Origin: Acanthamoeba castellanii str. Neff
Taxonomy: Eukaryota; Discosea; Longamoebia; Acanthamoebidae
Direction: 5' to 3'
Assembly: GCF_000313135.1 (NCBI RefSeq)
Contig: NW_004457268.1
Coordinates: 415,831 to 479,830 of the forward strand
DNA length: 64,000 nucleotides
A program made the translations under genes and the position numbers. Below the pieces are notes generated by a model. It was given only the letters and a program-made list of their open reading frames with translations. It had not been told where the DNA came from and searched no databases. This document shows, piece after piece, positions 1-10,500 of this stretch (the stretch's first letter is position 1; each line of letters begins with the position of its first letter).

Positions 1-47
1 CCCATCCCTAACGATCCTCCTCGCCATTGTCGCTGTATCGTCGTGTT

Positions 48-118
48 GTGTGTGCGTGTGCGTGTGCGTGCGTGTGTGTGCGTGCGTGCGTGCGTGCGTG
101 TGTGCGTGTCGGTGGCGG
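48..118. repeat. GTGTGC-type microsatellite in an intron
   Basis: The stretch is an alternating GTGTGCGTGTGCG-type low-complexity run. It sits in the intron just upstream of the first visible exon of the methyltransferase gene; that intron ends with a CACAG acceptor at 140-144. Similar runs fill many introns in this window. Confidence 0.85.
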
Positions 119-144
119 TGGTGCTGACTTGTGGTGGTCCACAG

Positions 145-1247
145 CGCACGTTCCTGGAGTACGGGTGCGGGGTGGGCAACACCATTCTGCCCCTTATGAA
201 GACCCACCCGCGCGCGCGCTTCTACGCGACCGACTTTTCGCCCACCGCCATCCGCCTCCTCCAGGTACGCACGTGACCACACGACGTACATATGATGGCA
301 ACTCTGCTGCCTAGCAGGCCCTCGCGATGTAGTGGTTGGGTGTCGTGTCGTATTTCGCTCATCGCACACACGCGGGATACTCACGGGGCGTCGCACTCAG
401 ACGCATCCCGAGTTCGAGGCGGGACGGTGCACGGCCTTCGTGAGCGACCTGACCAAGGAGGACCTGCCGGCCTCCATCCCCTCCGAGTCCGTCGACTTTA
501 TTCTGCTCGTCTTCGTCATGTCTGCCCTCGCCCCCGGTACGCCCTCACACACCAAAGTTGTTCGCGTTCTCTTTCCCGTGGCGGCTTGGCTCCGGCGAGA
601 CTTCATTCGTTCGTTCGTTCGTTCGTTCGTTCATTTTACGACGAGTGCGCTTCGCAGAGCAAATGGTGGACGTGCTGGCCAAGCTGCATCGGGTGCTGAA
701 GCCCGGGGGCGCGATCCTCTTCCGCGACTATGGCGAGTACGACATGGCGCAGCTGCGGTTCCTGTCGCGCAAGAACCCCAACAAGATCGACGAGTGCATG
801 TACGTGCGATGGGACGGCACCACCTCCTACTTCTTCTCGCTCGGTATACTTTGCCCCTCCACCTCCACCACCACCTCCTCTTAGCCATTGCCCTCCATGC
901 GAGAGACGCTCCGCCTGCTCAATCCTCACGCGGAATGCCGGACAGAGGAGCTGCGGGAGCGGTTTGGGAAGGCCGGGTTCATCGAAGACGAAAACAAGTT
1001 TGACATCCGCGAACTCAAGAACCGGAAGCGCAAGGTGCGTTCTTCTTTCTTCGTTCTTCTTCTGGGGCACATTCACACAGTGTCATCACGTTATTATAAC
1101 ATGACCGTGTGCCCATTGTGCGATCAGATCGTCATGTTCCGGGTGTGGGCCAACTCCCGATTCCGCAAGCCCCTCCCCGGCGATCTCCCCACCGCTTGCC
1201 CACCCACGGGCTCTGCCTCCAGCAGCGAGCAGGAGACGGTGGCCTAA
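145..1247 (+). CDS. METTL2/METTL6-type tRNA m3C methyltransferase (5' partial)
   Basis: This is the 3' part of an S-adenosylmethionine-dependent class I methyltransferase of the METTL2/6/8 (yeast Trm140) family, which makes 3-methylcytidine at position 32 of certain tRNAs. Exons read as 145-264, 401-536, 658-843, 904-1034 and 1128-1247, and all junctions keep frame, giving about 230 visible residues. Motif I is LEYGCGVGNTILPLM and is followed by the acidic ATDFSP loop. CTAFVSDLTKEDLP and VDFILLVFVMSALAP match the family's next strands. VLKPGGAILFRDYGEYDMAQ and YVRWDGTTSYFF are its diagnostic C-terminal motifs. The N-terminus lies outside the window. The choice between METTL6-like and METTL2-like is not possible without that part. 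The gene is followed 150 bp later by VPS29 on the same strand. Confidence 0.9.
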
Positions 1248-1397
1248 GTGGCGCTGTCTTCGCTTGGCCACGCCACACAAATCAAAAAGAAAAAAAAAGC
1301 AAAAAAAGTGAAATGCGAAAAAACAATTCCTTGCCGTTTTCCACTGCGCACTTCGCTTTCGTCCTCGCCACAACACATACCATCCCTCCCATTCATC

Positions 1398-2597
1398 ATG
1401 GTATGGTTCCAAATCCCTTCGTTTTGCTTCCTTTATGCACTGCGCACAGTGATCCAATGTTGTGGCGCTCATCTCGAAATTGATTTTCAATCTTTAAAAC
1501 GTATTTCCTTCCTCCCATCCCCTGGGGCGTGCGCAGTTGGTGCTCGTAATTGGTGATCTGCACATCCCGTACCGTGCTCACGGTCTGCCCAAGAAGTTCA
1601 AGAAGCTTTTGGTGCGCCCCCCCCCCCACGCGCAATGCAACGCGCTACGCAACGCGCCGTGTGCTCCCCCCTCCAATCTGACGTTCGTCTCTACGCATCA
1701 CCCGCTGGTGTAGGTTCCGGGCAAAATCCAACACATCTTGTGCACCGGCAACCTGTGCACAAAGGAGGTCTTCGAGTACTTCAAGACCCTCGCCAACGAC
1801 GTACACATCACCCGCGGTGATTTCGATGAGGTTCGTTCGCCTTCTTTTTCTTCTCCTCCTCTACACTTGTTTCGTGCGCTGTCGGTGCCCCCCCCCCCTC
1901 TGCTGGCCCTTCTCTCGGCTGACCCCCAACCACGTCGCGTGGACGATACGGGCGGTGCCCCCCCCCCTTGCACCCCAGAACACCAAGTACCCCGAGAACA
2001 AGGTGCTCACGCTGGGCGAGTTCAAGGTGGGTCTGTGCCACGGCCACCAGGCGGTGCCGTGGGGCGACAGGGAGAGCCTGGTCATCCTCCAGCGACAGCT
2101 CGACGTGGACATCCTCATCACCGGCCACAGCCACAAGTTCGAGGCCTTCGAGTACGAGAGCAAGTTCTTCATCAACCCGGGCTCCGCTACGGGCGCCTAC
2201 TCGGGCCTCAACGTGTACCTCCTCCTCCTTCTTCTCCTCCTTCTCCTTTCCACCACCTCTTCTTGTTCGTCGTCATCGTCCCTGTGTCGTGCTGGCCGAC
2301 GTTGGGGGCCTTTGCCTGAAACATTTTTGCGTGGCGTTGTTGCGGTGATTGGGTTGGGATGGTGGCGGCGGGCCTCTGCAGGGAAGCGACGCCGTCGTTT
2401 GTGCTGATGGACGTGCAGGGCGCCCATGTCGTGACCTACGTCTACCAGCTCATCAACGACGAAGTCAAGGTACGGCCGCATCCGGCCCGACCGTGCGCCG
2501 GTTTCGCGGCCCTTGCCTGTGTGCGTGGATCTCACCACCGTGTTCTCTGCTGCGATGCGCTGCGCAGGTGGAGAAGATCGAGTTCAGGAAGAGCTAG
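1398..2597 (+). CDS. VPS29: VPS29, retromer metallophosphoesterase-fold subunit
   Basis: VPS29 is the phosphoesterase-fold subunit of the retromer complex, which recycles cargo from endosomes to the Golgi and plasma membrane. Exons are 1398-1400, 1537-1611, 1714-1830, 1979-2214, 2382-2469 and 2568-2597. The first coding exon is only the ATG, followed directly by a GTATGG donor; the second opens with [11 protein letters not shown]. Further family motifs are the TGNLCTKE and RGDFDEN loops, [37 protein letters not shown] and [10 protein letters not shown]. The protein is about 181 residues, close to the 182 of animal VPS29. The donor at 2215 rather than 2213 is required to keep frame. The C-terminus VEKIEFRKS matches the family end. 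Confidence 0.95.
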
Positions 2598-2827
2598 GCA
2601 GCGCACGCGATACTCTTGTGACCGTGCGCCAAGGGGGGGGGGAACAACATGATCAGTGGTGGCATGCCGTAAAAAGGCCCCGTGTGTGTGTCGTGTGTGT
2701 GTTGTGTGTTACGTGGCTTGAGAAGTGGGAGGGAGACTCCAGCAGTGTTGGGCGCGTGGGGCCACAAAATGGAAGAGAGTACACAGCCGCTGGGGAGGGG
2801 GAGGCGAGGCGGGGGATGAGGGGGCGT

Positions 2828-3951
2828 TTAGTCGGCAAAGCGAGTGCCGGGGCGCATCTCGCGCAGGATGTCCTCGGTGAGCAGGTCGACCTCCTTCTCC
2901 TCGGCGAGCTTGATGGTCTGGGCCAGGTGGGCCTTGGCCTGCGTGTACCGCTTCTCAGCCCAGCCGGCGAACTCCTTCTCCTCCTCGGAGACGTCCCGCA
3001 CGTACTTGGCCGGGTTGCCCGCCCACACCTGCGCACGCACACACCAGCGACGACGACATGGCACGCACACGTCAGCCACTGTATTTAGTGGATGATAGCA
3101 ATAATAATAAACCATAGAACGATAACAACGCGGGGCGGGGGCTGTACCTGGCCGGAAGGCACCCTCTTGCCCGAGGTGACGACGGCACCGGGGCCCACGA
3201 TGGCGTGCTTCTCCACGACCACGTTGTCGTTCAGCACGGCCCCGTCGTCGACCCGGCACTCGTCCTCCAGCGTGCAGCCGTGGAGCACGACGCCGTCACC
3301 TGTTTGGACCCCCGACGTTACTGCGGGTCCCTTCTAGCGGGGGAGGGGGAGAACGGGAGGTCAGAGGAGGGTCGAGTGCGTACCAACGACGACGTTGTCG
3401 CCAATCTTGGTGGGGGCCAGGGTTGTGAGACCCCCCGAGGCGTGAACAACCGACCGGTTGCCGATGGAGCTCTTCTTGCCCACGGAGATGTCATTAACAT
3501 CGCCTGAACAGATTCAATTGGTTACAGGCTGGGTGGGAAAAATGTAATTGTGCGCATTGTGTGGTGTGAGCGTACCGCGAAGAACGCTGCCATACCAAAC
3601 GTTGGCGCCCTCGCCCAACGAGACGGAACCGATGACACTGGCATTGGGGGCGATGAAAACGTCCTGTGAAATGGCAGGCTGCTTATCGTACAGGCCCATG
3701 ACCCTCCTGTGCCTGCTCACTGTCTCATCGTCGTCGACGCCCAGCCCAGCCCAATCCATAATCCACAGCCATAATGGGACGTAAGCGTAAGTTCCGAAAT
3801 GGGGGGGGGTGCCGATGTCGATCCGGGGCGGTAAGAACGTACGCTCCTCCGTGAAGGCGTAGTTGCCCTGGAGGCGGCAACCAACGCGGTCGAGCGCATA
3901 GGCGGTCTCTCGCACAGTATTGCCCAGCACGTAGGAGAATCTCTTCAGCAT
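2828..3951 (-). CDS. Gamma-type carbonic anhydrase-like protein (mitochondrial complex I type)
   Basis: A left-handed beta-helix protein of the gamma-carbonic anhydrase/LbetaH family. In plants and many protists such proteins form the matrix-side domain of mitochondrial complex I. The start MLKRFSYVLGNTVRETA is typical of the mitochondrial members. Hexapeptide-repeat segments follow: DVFIAPNASVIGSVSLGEGA, NVWYGSVLRG, VNDISVGKKSSIGNRSVVH and GDGVVLHGCTLEDECRV, then VVEKHAIVGPGAVVTSGK and VWAGNPAKYVRDVSEEE. The histidines in the VVHAS and VLHGC contexts could contribute to a metal site; I cannot judge catalytic competence. Several short introns interrupt the gene, with donors such as GTACGTTC. 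Its 5' end is only 152 bp from the divergent THOC5 gene, and its 3' end converges on VPS29. Confidence 0.9.
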
Positions 3952-4103
3952 TCTTGCGCAACAAAAAACAATTAATCTTGTGCGTTGGCCTGTGGACTGC
4001 AGCGCACCACTCGCCTTCTCTATTTTCTCCGCCCCCTCCCCCCCAAGCAGAAAAAGCAGGAAAAAAGAATTTCTTCGCCAGGCCGAGAGATTGAGACCTC
4101 AAC

Positions 4104-7100
4104 ATGGAGATGGATGCAGCTGCCGGCACCGGCCCTTCTGTGCCAATTGGGACGAAGAGGAAGGTGGAAGAGGTGGAGACATGCGAAGAGTTGTGCCGCC
4201 TTTTGAAGCAGCAGGTGCAGGAGGCCCTCGCCGTAAAACGGCGCGCTACTCGACGCTCCTCGCTCGATCCCAAGGCAAGCCCCCCCCCTCCCCCTTTTGA
4301 TTCAGGAGAGAGAGAGAGAGAGCGGCACCACAAGCTCGAAGCTTACACGACAGGCGGGGGCGGGGGTGGCCTGGCGCAGGCGGTGCGTACAGGTGCCGGT
4401 GGGGCGGCAGGGTCGCTGCTGCTGCTGCGACTGAGGGAGGCCAACTGGGAGGCCCACTTTGAGATGGAGGAGCGGAAGGAGCTGACGAAGCGGGCCAAGG
4501 CGACGCTCGACGACCTCAACCTGCAACTCCAGAACCTGGTCTACGAGGAGGCGCACTACAACAAGGAGATTCAGCACTGCCGCGACTTTCGCCCGCGCGA
4601 GGTGGTGCACGACCTCCTGCCCGCGCCGCCGAGCGGAACCGAGGCCGCGGCCAAGCCCGACGAGGACGAGGAGAGCCGCGCGCACCGCCTCATGACGCAG
4701 CGACTCGCGGCCGAGCTCGAAGAACGCAAGCGGCACGTCACCGCACGACACACACAACACACAAGACACATACCAGCTGGAGGTGATTGATTGCTGACGT
4801 GCCTGAGCGGTGCTGCGGGGGGGGGGTGCAGGCTGTGCAAGGAGGTGGAGGCCCTCACCAGCCGCAAGGCAGCCCTGCAAGAGGCCAACCAGGCCAAGCG
4901 CAAGTTCCTGCATGGGCTACGCAGCCGCCTCCAAACGATCGCCCAGGTATGCCACCCCCCGCCCCCCAATTTGCTGCGTTGCCGGTCGTGATGCTGGGAG
5001 TTCACCGCCACCACCACAACGACCACCACCCACCACCCCCACAACCACCACACCCTCTTTGTCTTGGTCGCTGACGTGGTGTCGTGTCACTGGCGATCGA
5101 TCAACCCAGGCCGCGGAGCCGGCCCAGCAGCATTTTGGGTACACGAGCACGGAGAAGACCGACTCCTTCGACACAGCGGGCCAGCTGCCCGCCCCTCTCT
5201 ACACCCTCTTCGCGCAACTGAACGCCCACAAGCTGGCCTTTGGTACCCCCCACCCCTCTCACCCCATAGCCCTCTCATCGGCGAAGCTTTGCGTAGCAGC
5301 TACTGCGTACCTCTCCCCCTCGTCACTCTCACTCTCGCCGTTGTCAGACACCGGAATCGGAGTGAGCGTGGGCGGCGACGCCGAAGCAGCCCTCGCCCTC
5401 AACGCGCAGCTGAGCCGCCGAGGCTCGACCGTGGGTGCGTGCTCCACCTACCCTGCCCCCCAGTGAGCGAGGAGTCAGCCCGCGCTCGACCTTTCGTTCA
5501 TCCGAGGTTTCACATATTTTATCTAATCCATTATCTCATCCAATCTAATCTCTAATCTATCTAATCTATATTGCAGCCACCAGGCTCATGGCAGAGAGGA
5601 CGGAATCGCAGACTGACAAGCCCCACCAGTTCGCCATCCACCCCCTCGCCGTCCTCCTGCACTTTCCCAATGGCGATGGTGCGTTGGCCCTTCTTCTTCT
5701 CCTCTTCTTCTTCTTCTTCTTCTTGGCGGCATGGACGAGGAGCTCAGCGTGGTGCTGGATGGGTGGGGGGGGGCAGATATGGCGCAGGGCGTGGCGTTGA
5801 AGCTGCGCTTCGAGTACCTCTACGAACTCAACGTGGTGGGCGTGCGCGTCGAGCACGGCGACGAGACCCTCCTCCACAACCTCTACCCCCGCGACATCGG
5901 CCTCACTTCGCCCAACCCGGCCAACCGCTACCTCTTCAATCAGTACACCTCACCCCAACCCTTCCTCCTAGCTGCACGCCTGCAACGATTCACGGCGTCT
6001 CACGACACACACACGCACACACACACGACACGACACGACACACAGGGAGGTCAGCATCAAGCAGGGCTACCCGGGTCGTGCCTACAAGTGGGCTCAGTGG
6101 GCGGCGGGTCTCGGGTTCGCGCAGGAGGAGAGGGGCCTTCCCGGTCGACCCCACGTGGCGTCCATCATCCAACGCCTCAAGGCCCGCATACGCGACCACC
6201 GCTCCCTCAACACACAGCTCAACTTGCTCGGTAACACATCCCCCCCCCAACTCCCTGGGCGCTCGCTTCATTAGCCACACCGCCATTCCTAATATCTAAA
6301 TTCCTTGCGGTGTGTGTGTGTGTGTTGCAAACGTAGGCAAGGGCATGATCCCCGGCCAGCCGCACGCAGCCCTCCACATCTGGAAGGAGATCTCCGCGGC
6401 CGAATTCCAGGTGCGGCGCCCACGCCTTCCCCCCCCCCCGAACAATGCCGACGGCCGAAGCTCATCGAGTTCGTTTCGCAGGCGTCGGAGCTGCTCGGAG
6501 CCGCCGGTGCGGCGGGGTTGGAGGAGGGCGAGCTGGGCTCACGCACCACGGGGCGCGAGGCCGAGGGTCTGCCGTGGCACTGCTATGCCTCCCGCCACTT
6601 CTACGCCCTCCTTAAAAAGCCCGAATGTAGTGCCCCCTCCCCCCCCACACAACCGCCGTTGCCGGCGCTGGCCGTGGTGCTCACGCGTGGGTGGGTGGGT
6701 GCGGCGTTGGCACAGTCGAGCTGGAGGTGTTCGCCAGGGTGGGCACGGAGTACCCGTATCGTCCGCCCGAGTGGCGACTCCGCTGGAAGGTCTACAACGG
6801 CAAGCGCGGGTGGGTGCCCTACACCTTCCCCGCCTCGGTGTCGGCCGACGCACACCCGACTGCGCTGGATGCCGTCGGCAGAGCCTCGCCTTGCGACAAC
6901 CAACTCAAGGTGCGCACCCGCTCGCTCGTGTGTGTGTGTGTGTGCGTGTGCGTGTGTGTTTGTGCGTGCGTGTCGATGCCGCTGCTGAGAGGTGGGCGGT
7001 TGCAGGCGCTGGACATGCGGTTGAACAGTGCTTGGGACACGAAGCAAGGAGAAGAGAGCATGCTCCTTTCGCACCAGTGCGTCGTGTTGCAGGTGGGTGC

Positions 7101-7289
7101 CACCCCAGTCCCCAGATGGTGATGGTGAGGGGAGGAGGGATATGGCGCCAATTCGCTAAGCCGCAACTTCCCCATTATAACGCACAGACGGGTTTCGAGC
7201 GGCTGGTGGAGGCCTGCCGCAGCACCACAGCGCCGGGAAGAAGCCGCACCCCGCTTCACGGCAGGGCGCGCCTTGCCCCCATCGTCTAA
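4104..7289 (+). CDS. THOC5: THOC5, THO complex subunit 5
   Basis: The product is a THO/TREX subunit that couples transcription elongation to mRNP assembly and nuclear export. The N-terminal exon contains VPIGTKRKVEEVETCEEL. The family signature coiled-coil region is LREANWEAHFEMEE followed by ATLDDLNLQLQNLVYEEAHY and KEIQHCRDF, matching the region where THOC5 reads LxLQNLxYE..H...EI..C..F. Later exons give YLYELNVVGVRVE, HNLYPRDIGLTSPNPANRYL, AYKWAQWAAGLGF, ASIIQRLKARIRDHRSLNTQL and RPPEWRLRWKVYNG. Stop TAA is at 7287-7289. About twelve exons are separated by short introns, some with GTGTGT or GACACAC repeats. The gene converges with the neurofibromin-like gene, 211 bp away. Exon edges in the glycine-rich part near 4350 are approximate. 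Confidence 0.88.
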
Positions 7290-7500
7290 CCCCCGGCCCA
7301 GGAGAACTGAAGCGAGCGCACAACCCCTCCCCGTGCTCTTTCGTGTACACGGCACAGGCGAAGAGTTCAATAATTTAATGAAAGCCAAAGCCAACCAAAC
7401 TCCCAACATAGCTTGGGGGAGGGTACACAAGGGAGGCCTCGAGATAAATAAACGAATGGGGGGGGGGTGACGTGGAATAGTACAAGGATTGGGGGGAGGC

Positions 7501-10500
7501 TTAGGCCCCAATGATGGTCTCCAGGACCTGGCAGGCGACCTTGGTCAGCATGTCCGTCTTGATCGCCGGTTTCTGATCGGACGAAGATCGGTGAATGTCA
7601 GTATGGAGGGGTGGAATGGGTGCTTGGCGTGAGTGTGAGTGTGTACCGAGAAGGTGTCTGAGTCGATGAGGCCCTGGAAGCCGAGCTTGGCGTGGACGTA
7701 GTCCTTGTTGAGGCGCTTCTTGGAGTTCTGCATGTCGGGCTTGAACATGGACTGCATGATGGCGAGGCAGGCGTCGATGATCTGCTGGTTCTGGCTGTTC
7801 TGCATGACGAGGGCCATCTTGGGCACCAGGATGTCGTAGACCACCGGGAACGCGTCGGGCATGTGGACGATGCCCTCGCGCAGCGACTCGTAGATGAAGA
7901 GCTGCTCGTGCTCGCTGTCGGACGACTTCAAAATTGTGACGAGCAGGGTGAAGAGCAGCGCCGCGTTCATGTTGTCCGGCAGCATCTCCTCCCGGATCAG
8001 GTAGTGGTGCAGGTTCCCCGAATCCGGACCTGCCGGCAGCAAACTGTTCGCGCGCGCGCGAAACGAAAACGAAAACAAACATAAAACGAAAAAGGGGTGA
8101 GAGGTGCACATAAGTGAAGCTTATGCGAGGCCGGCGGGGGGGGGGGGCGAAGAGCGTACATTTGGCGGATGTGGTCGACCTCCATCTCCTCGCCCTGGAT
8201 GGGGAGGAGGGCGGCGAGGAAGCCCAGCAAGTTGGACCCGACGGCCTTCTTCGCGCAGATGTCCACGAACATGGACAGCACGCGCGCCGTCGACGTCTGC
8301 ACGAGAGACGTCAGTACACACACGACACACACACGACGCACGCACACACACACGCACACACACACGACACACACTAGAAAGTAAGGGGTACCTTGGTGGC
8401 GGGTGCGCGCAGGCCCTTGAGGAGGTGCGCGGTGACGGCGAAGGAGAAGGAGGTCTTGAAGGAGACGCCCATCATCTGGTCGGCCTTGGCGAGGGCCGTC
8501 TCCAGTCCGCCCTCCTCGCGCGCCTGCATGCAGTACTGCACCAACCCGTCTGCACTCGCGTCACACCACACCCGGTCAGCCCATCGTCGCCACACCATGA
8601 GGCGCGTGTCGTGTCGTGTGTGTGTCGTGCTGTGTGTCGTGTCGTTGCGTTGCGTTACCGTTGATGCACTGGGTGGAGTCGCGGTCGAGGCGGCGGAGGA
8701 CGACCTCGAGGAGGCCGATGGCGACGGCGAAGATCTTGGGCTCGTCGATCTGGAGGAGGGTGAGGGCGACCCAGAACATGGGGCGGAAGTAGCGCGAGGT
8801 CGGGGGCAGGTGCTCGAAGAGGCGCGTGAGGCAGATGATGAGGGCCATGGGCAGGTCCAGGTCGAGGCGCACGGCGGGCAGGATGTCGCGCAGGGTGATG
8901 AGCACCTGGGCCATGAGGTCGTCGGTGACGAGCGACGGCGCGCTGCAGAGCACGCCCACGGCGACGATGGCGCGCGGCTGGAGGACCGGGTTGGGCGTGA
9001 AGGCGGCCTTGGTGGCGAGCGAGAGGAGGCGCGCGTGCCACGGCGTGCCGACGCAGTTGTTGGAGGGCGAGCAGGCGTTGAGCACGCCCAGCAGGGTGCC
9101 CGCCACCGTCTCCACGGTGCTGATCGACAGCGCCACGCCCGCCGGCTCGGGCTTGCTGCTGTCGGCCTTGCTGGCGGCCACGCCGGCGCCCGCAGAAGAA
9201 GAAGCGCCGGACTCCTGGCGGGTGGTGAAGGCCGACACGGCCTGGCCGCCGAGGCCGAAGAGGACGCGCATCTTGGGCTGGTTGAGCTCGGCGAGCAGCA
9301 GGCGGAGCGACTGCAGCTTGTTGTCGGCCGTGACGAGGGTCGTGTAGAGCGAGTGGACGATGTTGATGAGCAGGCCGTGCACGGTGGCGCGGGTGACGGG
9401 GGCGCCCGTGGCGAAGAGCAGGAGCACGGCGTGGAACAGCTCCGGGAGGTACTGCTGGACGTGGACCAGGTTGTCGAACGAGAGCATGAGCAGGATGCGC
9501 ACCAGCACGTCGAGCTGGAACCACAGGTCGGCCTCCGACGACGACGACTCGTCGCCGCCGCCGCCGCCGCTGCTGCTGCTGCCGTCGGGGTACTTGTCGC
9601 GGTAGCCCTTGAAGTGGGGCAGGAGGCGGAGGAGGCGCGCGATGAGCTTGCCGGCGATGAGGCGCGCGTTGCGGGTGGCCATGGAGACGAAGACGTCGGC
9701 GATGACGGAGAGGGCGGTGGAGCCGGAGCCGCCCTGCTTGCGGTCGAAGGCGCGTGCGAGGAGGACCTCGATGACGAGGTCGAGCAGCTCGGGCACGGCG
9801 CCGATGACCTCCCAGACCTTGGTCTGGATGGCGGGTCCGGTCATGGAGGTCTCCTTGATGGTGAAGTCCATGAGCATGGTGACGATCTGGGTGGTCTTGT
9901 CGATGTTGAGGGCCGACTCGGACTTGTCGGTGAGGAGGCAGAAGTCGCGCAGGTTGGGGAGCCAGTGGGTGAGGTAGTTGAGGCAGAGCTGCTTGCCGGG
10001 CAGGTTGGCCTTGATCTTCTCGATGCCGTGGAGGGCCTCGATGAGGAACTCGAGGGTCATGTTGGCCTCGGTGCGGGCGAGCTTCTTGGAGAGGCCGACG
10101 ATGAAGCTGTTGGTGTTGCGCGGGATGGCGAGGCCCGAGGTCTCCCACAGGTGGAGCTGCACGGAGAGGTTGAACGAGGCGCAGAGCGAGGCGAGCAGGT
10201 TGTAGGCCTCGACGCGCAGGGCGGCGTTGGTGTTGCCCAGGTTGAGGAGGGCCATGTTGAGCAGCGTGCCGGGCACGTCCGACGCGCGGAAGCTGCGCTT
10301 GCGCGACGACGGGTCGGCCGCCGGCTTGGCCAGGTTGAGGCGGGCCTTGGAGGCCTTGAGGGCCATGACGATGCGGTCCGACGCCGGGCACTTGAAGGCC
10401 AGCGACTGCACGGCCCCGCGGTCGGCGCCGCCCTCGGTCTCGTAGTACTTGATCACCACCTCGTGGGTGTCGACGGCGTGGTTGATCTCGAACATGGACG

